A stretch of DNA of 46,684 nt from the NCBI GenBank assembly GCA_002319815.1, contig DCFR01000042.1, forward strand, positions 1 through 46,684, in the 5' to 3' direction. The notes below the pieces were generated by a model that was given only the letters and a program-made list of their open reading frames with translations, was not told the origin of the DNA and ran no database searches. The stretch comes from Megamonas sp. UBA1799. GTDB lineage: Bacteria > Bacillota > Negativicutes > Selenomonadales > Selenomonadaceae. Shown piece after piece: positions 32,328 to 40,511 of this stretch (position 1 is the stretch's first letter; each line of letters opens with the position of its first letter). The position numbers and the translations under genes are program-made.

Positions 32328-33884
32328 ATGAGTGTTTTAACCGTAGAACATGTATCGCACGGCTTTGGCGCGCGTACGATTTTTGAAGACGCCTCCTTCC
32401 GGCTGCTCCAGGGAGAACATGTGGCGCTGGTCGGCGCCAATGGCGAGGGAAAATCAACATTTCTCGCCATTATCACCGGGCAACTGACGCCGGATGAAGG
32501 CAAAGTGGAATGGGCCCGCCGGGTAACGGTCGGCTATCTGGATCAGCACGCTGCGCTGAAGCCGGGCATGACGATCCGCGAAGCGCTGCGCACCGCTTTT
32601 GACGATATGTATCAATTAGAAAAGGAAATGCTTGCCTGCTATGACAAGATGGAAGCGGCTTCCCCGGAAGAAGCCGACCGGCTGATGAGCGACGCTGGCG
32701 AGATACAGAGTATTCTTGACGCAAACAGTTTTTATGATATTGACACCCGTATTGATACGGTAGCCGGCGGACTGGGCCTGGCCGACATTGGACTGGAACG
32801 GCTGGTGGATGAACTGTCCGGCGGTCAGCGTACCAAAGTTCTGCTGACAAAACTCTTGCTGCAGAACTCAATGATTCTCATTCTTGATGAGCCGACAAAC
32901 TATCTGGATGCCCCACACATTGAATGGCTCAAAAACTATTTGGTCAATTATGAAAATGCCTTTATCCTCGTGTCCCACGACGTTCCTTTTCTCAATGCCG
33001 TCACCAATGTCATTTATCATGTTGAAGATACCCATATCACCCGCTACACCGGTAGTTATGAAAAATTTCAGGAAATGCACGCGCTGAAGGTTCGTCAACA
33101 GGAAGCCGCCTATGAAAGGCAGCAGCAGGAAATCCGGCGCGAGCAGGATTTTATTCAGCGCAACAAAGCGCGGGTCGCCACCCGCGGCATGGCCAACAGC
33201 CGACAGAAACGCCTCGACAAAATGGAAGTGATTGAAAAGCGGCAGGAAAAACCGGAACCGCATTTTCACTTTCCGGAGGACCGCACGCCGAGCCGCTTTG
33301 TCATTGAAGCGAAACGGCTGGTGCTTGGCTACGACACGGCGCTCACCAACCCGGTTGACATTCAGTTGGAGCGTGGCCGGAAAATTGCGCTGGTCGGGGT
33401 AAACGGTCTGGGAAAAACAACGCTGTTAAAAACCCTGCTGGGTCAGATTCCGGCTATTTCCGGCCACATTGATCTTGGTGAATTTGTTTCTCCCGGTTAT
33501 TTTGAGCAGGAATCCGCACAGGGCAACAGCCGCACGGCAATTGAAGAAGTCTGGCAGGACTATCCCGGCCTCACGAATTTTGAAGTGCGCGCCGCGCTTG
33601 CCTCCTGCGGACTTACCAACGAACACATCACCAATCAGATGACGGTTCTTTCCGGCGGCGAAGCAGCCAAGGTGCGCCTGTGTAAACTTACGCTGCGAAA
33701 AACCAATCTGCTGGTACTCGACGAACCGACGAATCATCTCGATGTGGAAGCAAAAAAAGAACTCCGGCGCGCCCTCCGCGAATATAAGGGAACGCTGCTC
33801 ATGGTCTCCCATGAGCCGGAGTTCTACGAAGATTGGATTGATGCGATCTGGAATATCGAACGCTGGACAACCAAAATAGTCTGA
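32328..33884 (+). CDS. ABC-F family ATPase
   Basis: 518 residues with two ATPase domains in one chain and no membrane segment. Domain 1: Walker A GANGEGKS, signature LSGGQRTKV, Walker B LILDEPTNYLD. Domain 2: GVNGLGKT, LSGGEAAKV, LVLDEPTNHLD. Between them is the charged linker (about 240-310; QQEIRREQDFIQRNKARVA, then RGMANSRQKRLDKM) that in ABC-F proteins reaches the ribosomal P-site/E-site. The length and short C-terminus suggest a housekeeping translation factor, not a drug-resistance type, but this is not certain. AAGGAG precedes the ATG. It ends in a strong hairpin. Confidence 0.92.
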   Translation: MSVLTVEHVSHGFGARTIFEDASFRLLQGEHVALVGANGEGKSTFLAIITGQLTPDEGKVEWARRVTVGYLDQHAALKPGMTIREALRTAFDDMYQLEKEMLACYDKMEAASPEEADRLMSDAGEIQSILDANSFYDIDTRIDTVAGGLGLADIGLERLVDELSGGQRTKVLLTKLLLQNSMILILDEPTNYLDAPHIEWLKNYLVNYENAFILVSHDVPFLNAVTNVIYHVEDTHITRYTGSYEKFQEMHALKVRQQEAAYERQQQEIRREQDFIQRNKARVATRGMANSRQKRLDKMEVIEKRQEKPEPHFHFPEDRTPSRFVIEAKRLVLGYDTALTNPVDIQLERGRKIALVGVNGLGKTTLLKTLLGQIPAISGHIDLGEFVSPGYFEQESAQGNSRTAIEEVWQDYPGLTNFEVRAALASCGLTNEHITNQMTVLSGGEAAKVRLCKLTLRKTNLLVLDEPTNHLDVEAKKELRRALREYKGTLLMVSHEPEFYEDWIDAIWNIERWTTKIV

Positions 33885-33916
33885 GCCATCATTCAAAAAA
33901 AGAATGAAATTGCAGC

Positions 33917-33952
33917 AAAAAAGCCGCGTCCTTTAGAAGGATGCGGCTTTTT
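33917..33952. terminator. bidirectional terminator after the ABC-F gene
   Basis: Arms AAAAAAGCCGCGTCCTT and AAGGATGCGGCTTTTT around TAG, with T-runs on both strands. It lies between the ABC-F gene and the convergent outer-membrane protein gene. Confidence 0.85.
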
Positions 33953-33962
33953 CATGTCGAAA

Positions 33963-34595
33963 TCAGAATTTAAAGGACAACCCTGCATAAAGACCTTTGC
34001 CTGTAGAATCCACATTTGTTCCGGCAATATGAAAATCCTTGACCTGCGTGTACTGATAGGAAAGATCCAGATCGATATTCTGCGTCAGAGCATAGCCCAC
34101 GCCAAGCTCATAGTGCTGCAGATTGCTGCCAAAGCCCATGCCAGCCCAGCCGGTAAGATTCTTTCCGAGCTTCGTCTCATACTGCACGCCCGCCTGCAGC
34201 GTATTGCGCGTTGCATCGCCATTGCCTTTGGCCTCAAACCGGGCATGCATCTGACCGACATAAGCGGAAAGATTCTTATCCACTTTGTAGCGCAGATTAT
34301 ATTCCTGGGTGCGCAGATTGAATTCGCTGCTGTTCGGTTTCTGCTGATTATCAACATACTTGAACTGAAAAGCCATATTGTGGCCCAGGCCGACGGTAGC
34401 GCCGCCTTCAATACGGTTTTTAACGCTTCCTTTATCAGTGTGCCCATTCTGACTCGTTGCCATCGCCGGCGCCAACGTTGTGCCCACATTGACTTCCGCC
34501 TTACCGACGCTGTAGTCTTCAAGCGGCGCGGCGCAAGCCGCCGCTGTGCTCAGGGACAATCCCAGAGTAAGACCAAGCAATACTTTTTTGTTCAT
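33963..34595 (-). CDS. outer-membrane beta-barrel protein
   Basis: 210 residues from the ATG at 34595 (GGAGGAG upstream; an earlier in-frame start gives 21 extra residues that do not look like a signal). Signal peptide MNKKVLLGLTLGLSLSTAAA, cleavage near CAA-PL. The mature part is made of alternating-residue strands (AEVNVGTTL, MAFQFKYVD, YNLRYKVDKNLSAYVGQMHA, LSYQYTQVKDF) and ends GLYAGLSFKF. The C-terminal Phe with this pattern is the signal for insertion by the BAM complex. About eight strands are expected, so a small OmpA/OmpX-like barrel. Its presence is the best evidence here that the organism has an outer membrane. Function unknown. Confidence 0.85.
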   Translation of the reverse strand: MNKKVLLGLTLGLSLSTAAACAAPLEDYSVGKAEVNVGTTLAPAMATSQNGHTDKGSVKNRIEGGATVGLGHNMAFQFKYVDNQQKPNSSEFNLRTQEYNLRYKVDKNLSAYVGQMHARFEAKGNGDATRNTLQAGVQYETKLGKNLTGWAGMGFGSNLQHYELGVGYALTQNIDLDLSYQYTQVKDFHIAGTNVDSTGKGLYAGLSFKF

Positions 34596-34652
34596 AAAAA
34601 ATCTCCTCCAAACATAGCTCAAAATAATCCCAACTGCTTTTACTTGAGCAGC

Positions 34653-34687
34653 TGCCATGTATTATAGCATACTCTTGCGGCGGTTGA
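34653..34687 (-). promoter_or_regulatory. candidate promoter of the outer-membrane protein gene
   Basis: On the minus strand TTTCAA, 17 bases, TATAAT, followed by a leader of about 60 bases. The -10 is consensus, the -35 weak. Confidence 0.4.
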
Positions 34688-34756
34688 AAGTTTTACCGGC
34701 GTTAAAGACCGGATGATCAGTAGATTGAAACAAAAGACCTGATTTTTGATTCTCTG

Positions 34757-34787
34757 CAAATATTACATATCTTCTATGTAATATTTG
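34757..34787. repeat. 31-bp perfect palindrome upstream of the kor operon
   Basis: Perfect 13-base arms CAAATATTACATA (34757-34769) and TATGTAATATTTG (34775-34787), 5-base spacer. It is AT-only apart from the ends, with no T-run typical of terminators. It lies in an otherwise AT-rich region about 100 bases before the kor promoter candidate. An operator for kor or for the outer-membrane protein gene is likely, but the protein is unknown. Confidence 0.55.
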
Positions 34788-34877
34788 TTATATATAAGCT
34801 CAGCATATGCTTGTTTTGTATATTTAATCATTTTTCTTATAAAATATACAAATTTTATAGATTTTATCTTGATTTTT

Positions 34878-34886
34878 TGCTATGAT
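34878..34886 (+). promoter_or_regulatory. candidate extended -10 promoter of korDABC
   Basis: TGC-TATGAT is an extended -10 (TATGAT at 34881-34886). No good -35 is seen; the region 34800-34960 is AT-rich without another clear promoter. The call is weak. Confidence 0.3.
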
Positions 34887-34959
34887 TGTACTTGCATGTT
34901 AAATATTTTTGATATTTATGCATTTTATGCATTGATCTTTATCATTTGGAGGGAAACGT

Positions 34960-35160
34960 ATGATCTCAGACATCACCATCAAAATGGCAAGGTGCAAAGG
35001 CTGTGGAATCTGTGTTGCATTTTGTCCAAAACAGGTGCTGGCTCTGGATGAGCTCAGCAAAGTTCAGGTTGTAAACGGCGAGGCCTGTATCGCCTGCGGA
35101 CAGTGCGAGCTGCGCTGCCCGGATTATGCTATTTTTGTTGATAAGAAGGTGAGCCAATGA
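34960..35160 (+). CDS. korD: 2-oxoacid:ferredoxin oxidoreductase, delta (ferredoxin-like) subunit
   Basis: 66 residues with two complete 4Fe-4S motifs of the type CX2CX2CX3C: C12/C15/C18/C22 and C43/C46/C49/C53. It passes electrons from the thiamine-diphosphate site to ferredoxin. GGAGG precedes ATG. Its end overlaps the start of the alpha subunit by 4 bases (ATGA), so translation is coupled. First gene of a four-gene operon. Confidence 0.93.
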   Translation: MISDITIKMARCKGCGICVAFCPKQVLALDELSKVQVVNGEACIACGQCELRCPDYAIFVDKKVSQ

Positions 35161-36305
35161 ATAAGGCGCGGTTAATGCAGGGGAATGAAGCCGTAGCAGA
35201 AGGAGCAATTTATGCCGGCGTACGTTTTTTTGCCGGCTATCCGATCACGCCGTCGACGGAAATTGCCGAAACCATGGCCAAACTGCTGCCGCAGGTTGGC
35301 GGCAAATTTGTCCAGATGGAAGATGAAATTGCCAGCATGGGAGCGATCCTCGGGGCTTCGCTGGCCGGGCAAAAAGTTTTGGATGCCACGAGCGGTCCGG
35401 GCTTCTCGCTGAAGCAGGAACTAATTGGCTACGCTGCCTGCGCTGAAATCCCGGCGGTTCTGGTCGATGTCCAGCGCGTAGGTCCTTCTACCGGTCAGCC
35501 CACAAGCCCATCGCAGGGCGATGTCATGCAGGCCCGCTGGGGAACCCACGGCGATCATCCGGTGATTGCTCTCGCTCCCTGGACAGTGCGGGAAGCATTT
35601 GATGCTACTGTCATGGCCGTAAATTATGCCGAACGATTCCGCACGCCTGTCATCCTGCTCATGGATGAAATCGTCGGCCACCTGCGGGAACGCGTGGTTT
35701 TGCCGGAACCCGGCGAACTGCCGGTCTATGCCCGCCGTCAGCCAAAATGCACGCGCAGCGAAGGCTACCAGCCATATACACCGGAAGAAGATCTGGTTCC
35801 CAATGTCGCTGACTTTGGCGAAGGCTATCGCATTCACGTGACCGGACTGATTCACGACGAAACGGGCTTCCCTTCCGGCAGCCCGTCCGTAACAGAAAAA
35901 TCGATCCGCCGCCTGCACGAGAAAATTTCCCGTGCCGAAGATGAAATCATTCATTATGACGAATTTTTCCTTGAAGACGCCGACTATGCCGTTGTCACTT
36001 TTGGCGGCGTATCGCGCACGGCATACGAAGCCGTGCAGAACGCCCGTCGGCAGGGAATCAAAGTCGGCATGGTGCGGCTGATGACGATCTGGCCTTTTGC
36101 GGATAAGATGATTGCCCGCCTGGCCAAACAAGTGCAGGGGATTCTGGTACCGGAGCTCAACTATGGGCAGCTGGTGGGTGAAATTGAACGCGCCGCTGCG
36201 GGGCAATGCCCGGTAAAATTACTGGCAAAATACAACACGGAAATCTTTACGCCGACAGAAATTGAAACAGCAATCAAAAATCTTTGTGCGGGAGGCAGAA
36301 TCTGA
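35157..36305 (+). CDS. korA: 2-oxoacid:ferredoxin oxidoreductase, alpha subunit
   Basis: 382 residues. It has the pyrimidine-binding (PYR) part of the thiamine enzyme (GVRFFAGYPITPSTEIAE, QMEDEIASMGAILGASLAG, DATSGPGFSLKQELIGYA) and a C-terminal transketolase-like domain (YAVVTFGGVSRTAYEAV). With beta, gamma and delta it oxidatively decarboxylates a 2-oxoacid with coenzyme A and ferredoxin. 2-oxoglutarate is the most likely substrate from this D-A-B-C gene set; a branched-chain 2-oxoacid is possible. Its stop overlaps the korB start by one base (TGATG). Confidence 0.93.
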   Translation: MNKARLMQGNEAVAEGAIYAGVRFFAGYPITPSTEIAETMAKLLPQVGGKFVQMEDEIASMGAILGASLAGQKVLDATSGPGFSLKQELIGYAACAEIPAVLVDVQRVGPSTGQPTSPSQGDVMQARWGTHGDHPVIALAPWTVREAFDATVMAVNYAERFRTPVILLMDEIVGHLRERVVLPEPGELPVYARRQPKCTRSEGYQPYTPEEDLVPNVADFGEGYRIHVTGLIHDETGFPSGSPSVTEKSIRRLHEKISRAEDEIIHYDEFFLEDADYAVVTFGGVSRTAYEAVQNARRQGIKVGMVRLMTIWPFADKMIARLAKQVQGILVPELNYGQLVGEIERAAAGQCPVKLLAKYNTEIFTPTEIETAIKNLCAGGRI

Positions 36306-37126
36306 TGGAAAGAAGCTTTGAAAAATATTTTCGCCAAAACCGCCTGCCGCACCTCTGGTGCCCTGGCTGCGGCAATGGCATTGCCATGAAAGCCATTGTA
36401 ATGGCCATTGAAAAAAAAGGACTGTCACAGGACAACACCGTTATTGTTTCCGGCATTGGCTGCTCATCGCGGGCCTCGGGCTATATGGACTTTGATACGC
36501 TGCACACCGCGCATGGGCGGGCGATTCCTTTTGCCACCGGCATCAAACTGGCGCGCCCGGAACTCAATGTGATTGTCATCACCGGCGATGGCGACTGTAC
36601 TGCTATCGGCGGTAATCTTTTTATTCACGCCGCCCGCCGCAATGTCGACCTTACCGTGGTGCTTTTCAATAACAGCATCTACGGCATGACCGGCGGCCAG
36701 GCATCGCCGATGACTCCCTATGGCAAAAAAGCAACCACCGCTCCTTATGGAGCCATTGACCGGCCTTTTGACGTCTGCCAGCTGGCGATTGCCTCCGGCG
36801 CAACCTACGTTGCCCGCAGCACCGCTTTTCATGTGCAGCACCTGACCGAGATGATCGCCGGCGGCTTTGACAATCAGGGATTTTCATTTATTGAAGCCGT
36901 GGTGCAGTGTCCGACGGCCTATGGCCGCAAAAACAAACTGCCCGAGCCGGCTGACATGATGAAATGGATGCGTGATCAGGCCATCATGAAACCGGCCTGG
37001 GATAAACTGCCGGCAGAAAAACGAGAAGAAAAATTCCCCATTGGGCTTTTTTACAGTGCCCAATATGAAGACTATACCACGGCTTATGACGAAGTTATCC
37101 AAAGAGCGGGAGGCGATCAGAAATGA
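36305..37126 (+). CDS. korB: 2-oxoacid:ferredoxin oxidoreductase, beta subunit
   Basis: 273 residues from the ATG at 36305 (GGGAGG upstream). It binds thiamine diphosphate: the family motif runs from TGDGD to NNSIYGMTGGQ (about 96-137), and WCPGCGNG (near residue 18) marks the subunit's N-terminal Cys region. The ending (TTAYDEVIQRAGGDQK) is short. The stop overlaps the korC start by 4 bases. The substrate cannot be told from this subunit alone. Confidence 0.94.
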   Translation: MERSFEKYFRQNRLPHLWCPGCGNGIAMKAIVMAIEKKGLSQDNTVIVSGIGCSSRASGYMDFDTLHTAHGRAIPFATGIKLARPELNVIVITGDGDCTAIGGNLFIHAARRNVDLTVVLFNNSIYGMTGGQASPMTPYGKKATTAPYGAIDRPFDVCQLAIASGATYVARSTAFHVQHLTEMIAGGFDNQGFSFIEAVVQCPTAYGRKNKLPEPADMMKWMRDQAIMKPAWDKLPAEKREEKFPIGLFYSAQYEDYTTAYDEVIQRAGGDQK

Positions 37127-37653
37127 ATCAGCTCAGATTTTCCGGTTCCGGCGGACAGGGCGTGATCACTGCCGCCATCATCTTTGCCGAAGCGGCAATT
37201 GTCGAAGGAAAAAATGCCGTGCAGTCCCAATCCTACGGGCCGGAAGCCCGCGGCGGCGCTTCAAAAGCCGAAGTCATTATCGCCGAAGACACCATCTATC
37301 ATCCGAAGGTGCTGCAGCCGGACTATGTGCTGGCAATGACCCAAAAAGCCGCCGACAAATACTCCGGCGACCTCGCCGCCAACGGGCTTCTGATTCTTGA
37401 TACGGATCTGGTTCCCAATGTGCCGGCATACAGCCATATCGTCCGGATTCCGATTACTAAACTGGCGGTTGAAAAAATCGGCAAAGCGCTTTACGCCAAT
37501 ATTGTTGCACTCGGTGCGATCGTTCATCTCACACAACTGGTCCGGCTGGACACCGTCCGGCAGTGCGTAGCGGATCGCGTGCCGGCGTCCACCATTGAGC
37601 AGAACATGCAGGCGCTCCAGACCGGCTGGGACGCTGTTAAAGCCGAGTCATAA
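37123..37653 (+). CDS. korC: 2-oxoacid:ferredoxin oxidoreductase, gamma subunit
   Basis: 176 residues, with the family opening RFSGSGGQGVITAAIIFAEA and QSQSYGPEARGGASKAEV. It closes the korDABC operon. Like the other members it lies in the cytoplasm and is part of the oxidoreductase complex. The operon gives reduced ferredoxin or, in reverse, carboxylates an acyl-CoA, depending on metabolism. Confidence 0.93.
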   Translation: MNQLRFSGSGGQGVITAAIIFAEAAIVEGKNAVQSQSYGPEARGGASKAEVIIAEDTIYHPKVLQPDYVLAMTQKAADKYSGDLAANGLLILDTDLVPNVPAYSHIVRIPITKLAVEKIGKALYANIVALGAIVHLTQLVRLDTVRQCVADRVPASTIEQNMQALQTGWDAVKAES

Positions 37654-37684
37654 ATAAATACGATTCAAATGTACTCTAAAACCG

Positions 37685-37732
37685 AATTACGCTCATCTGC
37701 CAGTTGATAAAGGCGTGCATATGAGCGTAATT
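37685..37732. repeat. 12-base inverted repeat between korC and fbp
   Basis: Perfect arms AATTACGCTCAT and ATGAGCGTAATT with a 24-base spacer. It has no following T-run and lies just before a separate strong terminator, so it needs another explanation: mRNA-end structure or a protein site. Confidence 0.45.
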
Positions 37733-37746
37733 GCGTCATTTAAATT

Positions 37747-37783
37747 AAAAAATGCCAGCCGCAAATGCGGCTGGCATTTTTTA
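37747..37783. terminator. bidirectional terminator between korC and fbp
   Basis: Arms AAAAAATGCCAGCCGC and GCGGCTGGCATTTTTT around AAAT. It overlaps the fbp stop codon and serves both convergent genes. Confidence 0.85.
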
Positions 37784-39688
37784 ATCGGCCGGTTTCAACA
37801 AACCGCGCTGATAGGCAAATAACAAACTGTAAAGATCGGTAATTTCCTCCTGCATGGCTTTGCCCTCGTCGGTATCGCCCACCGTCGTATTGCTGGTCTG
37901 CAGTTCTACCGCCTCCGCTACCGACTCGATATCCTTATTTTCCTTCAGCGCCGTACGAACATCCGCTATAGCCTGGTGCGTCAACAATCGCAGCCCCCGC
38001 GAATTCGATACCAGCGTATAACCGGCAATGCCGGTTTTGCTATGATAGGCGCGGCAAAAACCGCCGTCAATGACAATAGCCTTCCCGCCGGCCTTAACCG
38101 GATTTTCGCCTTTTTTAGCCTTGACCGGCACATGACCATTGATAATATGCCCGCGCTGCGGATCCAACCCAAACTCTTGCAGAATTTTTTCGCAGATATC
38201 ATCATCATTAATAAGCTTGAAATACGCATCTGAAGGTTCTTTCCAAGTACTCTCATCATCGACCAGCATGCGCTCAAAAGTCTTGAACTCGCGGCCAGAC
38301 AGCGGCGAACGGCGCCCACACCAAAGGTACCACATAAAATCCAACGCATTCTGCTCATGACTGCTGTGGGCTCGCCGGGCACAGGCATCCGCATAATCAA
38401 AATACGCCCGCCCGGCATAAGTTTTTCCGGAAAAAGTCAATTCCGTAAAGCTTCCATCATCATTGAGCGGCATGCATCCATGAAACAGCAGATTTTGATT
38501 GTAGCAGGTGTACATACTGCCCTTCTGATAAAGGAAATCCACATGTCGTTTTAAAGGCTCACTCTCGAGGAAAAAAGACTGCAGATCCTTCATGATCGCC
38601 TCTTCTTCCGGTGATAAACAATAGGGATCATTGGGATCTATGGTGGGGAAACGAGTTTGATTCAAGGGATAACTTTGCCCATCCAACGTAACAGTACCGG
38701 CTGCATAATTGATTTTATCCAGCAGTAACCGGCTTTCCATATGATAATCCGGATTGCGCTGGATGATCTGACCCTCCAGTTTGAACATAATGATTGAGAT
38801 CGCCCACTCAGAAGCCTTGAGCGGCGGAGCCGCCGGATACTGCCGGGCCGCAAAAAGCGTCAGCGGACGCAATCCGATTGCATAGCCCTTTTCCAGCACA
38901 TCGGTATTATTATAACGCAGATTATTACGCACGACATTAGCGATGCAGGCCTCGTTGCCACAGGCAGCGCCCATCCAAAGGATATCATGATTCCCCCACT
39001 GAATATCCAGTGAGGGGCAATTCATAATTTTATCCAGAATCGCATCGGGACGCGATCCCCGGTCAAAAAAATCGCCGACAATATGCATGTGGTCGACCGC
39101 CAGCCGTTTTACCAGCACCGTCATCGCCTCTATAAAAGCCGCTCCGCTGTCAATCTGCACGATCATATTCAGCAGCCGCTTATGATAAACAAACTGCGCC
39201 GGATCCGCTTCCGGCCTCGTATTCATGAGTTCAACAATAACGGAGGCAAAACGATTGGGAATAAAACTTTTTACTTTAGCCAGCGGGTACTTATACGACA
39301 TCAGCTTAGACAATTCCAACAAACGGGACAAATTTTCCCGATACCATTCCGGCGTATTTTTTCGCTCAATGCGCATACGCTCAATTTTTTCGCGGGGATA
39401 ATAAACCAGCGTGCAGAACTCCGCTTTTTCTTCATCCGTCAGCCGCGCCCCAAATACATAATCTACTTTCTCCCGGATAACACCCGAACAGTTGTTCAAG
39501 ATATGAAAAAAAGTCTCGTACTCGCCATGCAGATCGCTCATAAAATGCTCGACGCCCTTTGGCAATCCCAGCTGTGCCTGTAAATGAACCAGCCGTTCGT
39601 AAACGGACTCTTTCGTCGGATATTTTTCGGACAAGAGCCGCAGGTATTTTACTTTTAATGCCTGCTCCCGTTTATTGCCAGCCTCCAT
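37781..39688 (-). CDS. fbp: fructose-1,6-bisphosphatase, class III
   Basis: 635 residues, the length of the Firmicute class III enzyme, which is unrelated to the common class I. It removes phosphate from fructose 1,6-bisphosphate in gluconeogenesis. The metallophosphoesterase-like motifs are present: FMSDLHGEYETF near the N-terminus (SDLHGE), VGDFFDRGSRPD, IQWGNHDILWMG and IINGHVPVKAKKGE. The C-terminal region closes with RGLRLLTHQAIA. A candidate promoter with an extended -10 lies upstream. No glycolytic gene is adjacent. Confidence 0.95.
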   Translation of the reverse strand: MEAGNKREQALKVKYLRLLSEKYPTKESVYERLVHLQAQLGLPKGVEHFMSDLHGEYETFFHILNNCSGVIREKVDYVFGARLTDEEKAEFCTLVYYPREKIERMRIERKNTPEWYRENLSRLLELSKLMSYKYPLAKVKSFIPNRFASVIVELMNTRPEADPAQFVYHKRLLNMIVQIDSGAAFIEAMTVLVKRLAVDHMHIVGDFFDRGSRPDAILDKIMNCPSLDIQWGNHDILWMGAACGNEACIANVVRNNLRYNNTDVLEKGYAIGLRPLTLFAARQYPAAPPLKASEWAISIIMFKLEGQIIQRNPDYHMESRLLLDKINYAAGTVTLDGQSYPLNQTRFPTIDPNDPYCLSPEEEAIMKDLQSFFLESEPLKRHVDFLYQKGSMYTCYNQNLLFHGCMPLNDDGSFTELTFSGKTYAGRAYFDYADACARRAHSSHEQNALDFMWYLWCGRRSPLSGREFKTFERMLVDDESTWKEPSDAYFKLINDDDICEKILQEFGLDPQRGHIINGHVPVKAKKGENPVKAGGKAIVIDGGFCRAYHSKTGIAGYTLVSNSRGLRLLTHQAIADVRTALKENKDIESVAEAVELQTSNTTVGDTDEGKAMQEEITDLYSLLFAYQRGLLKPAD

Positions 39689-39741
39689 ACGCTCACTGCA
39701 CCTTTCTCAGCCAAAAAGATAGAGATGTATATAATATATCT

Positions 39742-39769
39742 ATTCTAGCACAAAAGCAGAGTTTCGCAA
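39742..39769 (-). promoter_or_regulatory. promoter of fbp
   Basis: On the minus strand TTGCGA (39769-39764), 16 bases, TAGAAT (39747-39742), with TGC before the -10 box as an extended -10. Confidence 0.6.
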
Positions 39770-39785
39770 AAGAAATTTTTTACTT

Positions 39786-40238
39786 TCAAGTGAAGGCTTT
39801 TGCCGCATATACCAGTAAAACCAGCAGAATACAGCAAAAATATTCCCGAAAAGACCCAACTTTGAATAACTTAAGTCCAATTTTTTCCGACAGGGAAATC
39901 AGCGGCACTTTTCCGCAAAGCGCATCTTCCAGGATATGCAGCAGCGCCCCGATCATAATATAAATAGTGATCAGGCTGACATCCCACATATCAATCGCAG
40001 CCATATTTCCTTTTTTTACCAGCAGCAGCATGGCAATAACAAAAAGATATGGCACCGGCCAATGCGACCAGCCGCGATGCCGGCTGCGCCAAGCCCAATA
40101 ATTACTGGCGCGGCGCGGATCCCCCTCCAGTTTATCGGGCAGAATAGTTCCCGCCATACTATAGGCGGTATATAAAAGACTATTTGTGGCTGCATAAACC
40201 ACAACGCCGGTCACAATCTGATGATTAATCCATTTCAT
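39786..40238 (-). CDS. YdjM-like membrane-bound metal-dependent hydrolase family protein
   Basis: 150 residues with several membrane helices. The family signature His/Asp residues are present: ATNSLLYTAY, AGTILPDKLEGDPRRA, RHRGWSHWPVPYLF and ALLHILEDALCGKVPLISL. Proteins of this kind sit in the inner membrane; some are tied to the SOS response (YdjM), but no LexA box is seen here. ATG at 40238. The role is unknown. Confidence 0.82.
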   Translation of the reverse strand: MKWINHQIVTGVVVYAATNSLLYTAYSMAGTILPDKLEGDPRRASNYWAWRSRHRGWSHWPVPYLFVIAMLLLVKKGNMAAIDMWDVSLITIYIMIGALLHILEDALCGKVPLISLSEKIGLKLFKVGSFREYFCCILLVLLVYAAKAFT

Positions 40239-40354
40239 GTTTCTGCCCTCCTCAAATTAATTTTAGCATATGTGTTCGTATTTTGTATAGGAAATTAGCG
40301 AAAAAAAGCCATAATCTCTTTTGCCCTCAGCTAATTTATGATAGAATGATACTA

Positions 40355-40511
40355 TATTTGCATAAACGAAGACTTTGTTCCGGCAGCATTTTAACGCCGC
40401 CGAAACTTCAGCCGAATTTACTCAGGAACTTAGTCGCTTTTGACGCAGCCTCGTTAAAGGCAGTCGTCAAAGAGCGAATTTATCATTCGAATGAAAGCAG
40501 GAACAAATTGC
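40355..40511 (+). ncRNA. candidate structured leader upstream of the 40512 gene
   Basis: Two foldable elements. In the first, GACT-TT-GTTCC near 40371 pairs with GGAAC-TT-AGTC near 40423, enclosing GGCAGC/GCCGCC. In the second, TTTGACG pairs with CGTCAAA around GCCT/AGGC near 40438-40472. A 12-base palindrome TCATTCGAATGA follows near 40482. I do not recognise a known riboswitch class. Promoter candidate: TTTTGC, 17 bases, TAGAAT near 40319-40347. Confidence 0.35.

Noticed and set aside
35421..36206. 261-codon open frame antisense to korA
   Set aside because: Shadow of a coupled operon gene; composition biased to His/Arg/Gly, no family features.
40350..40500. c-di-GMP or c-di-AMP riboswitch upstream of the 40512 gene
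   Set aside because: Pieces such as GACGCAGCCT look suggestive, but the conserved cores of these classes are not present in order.
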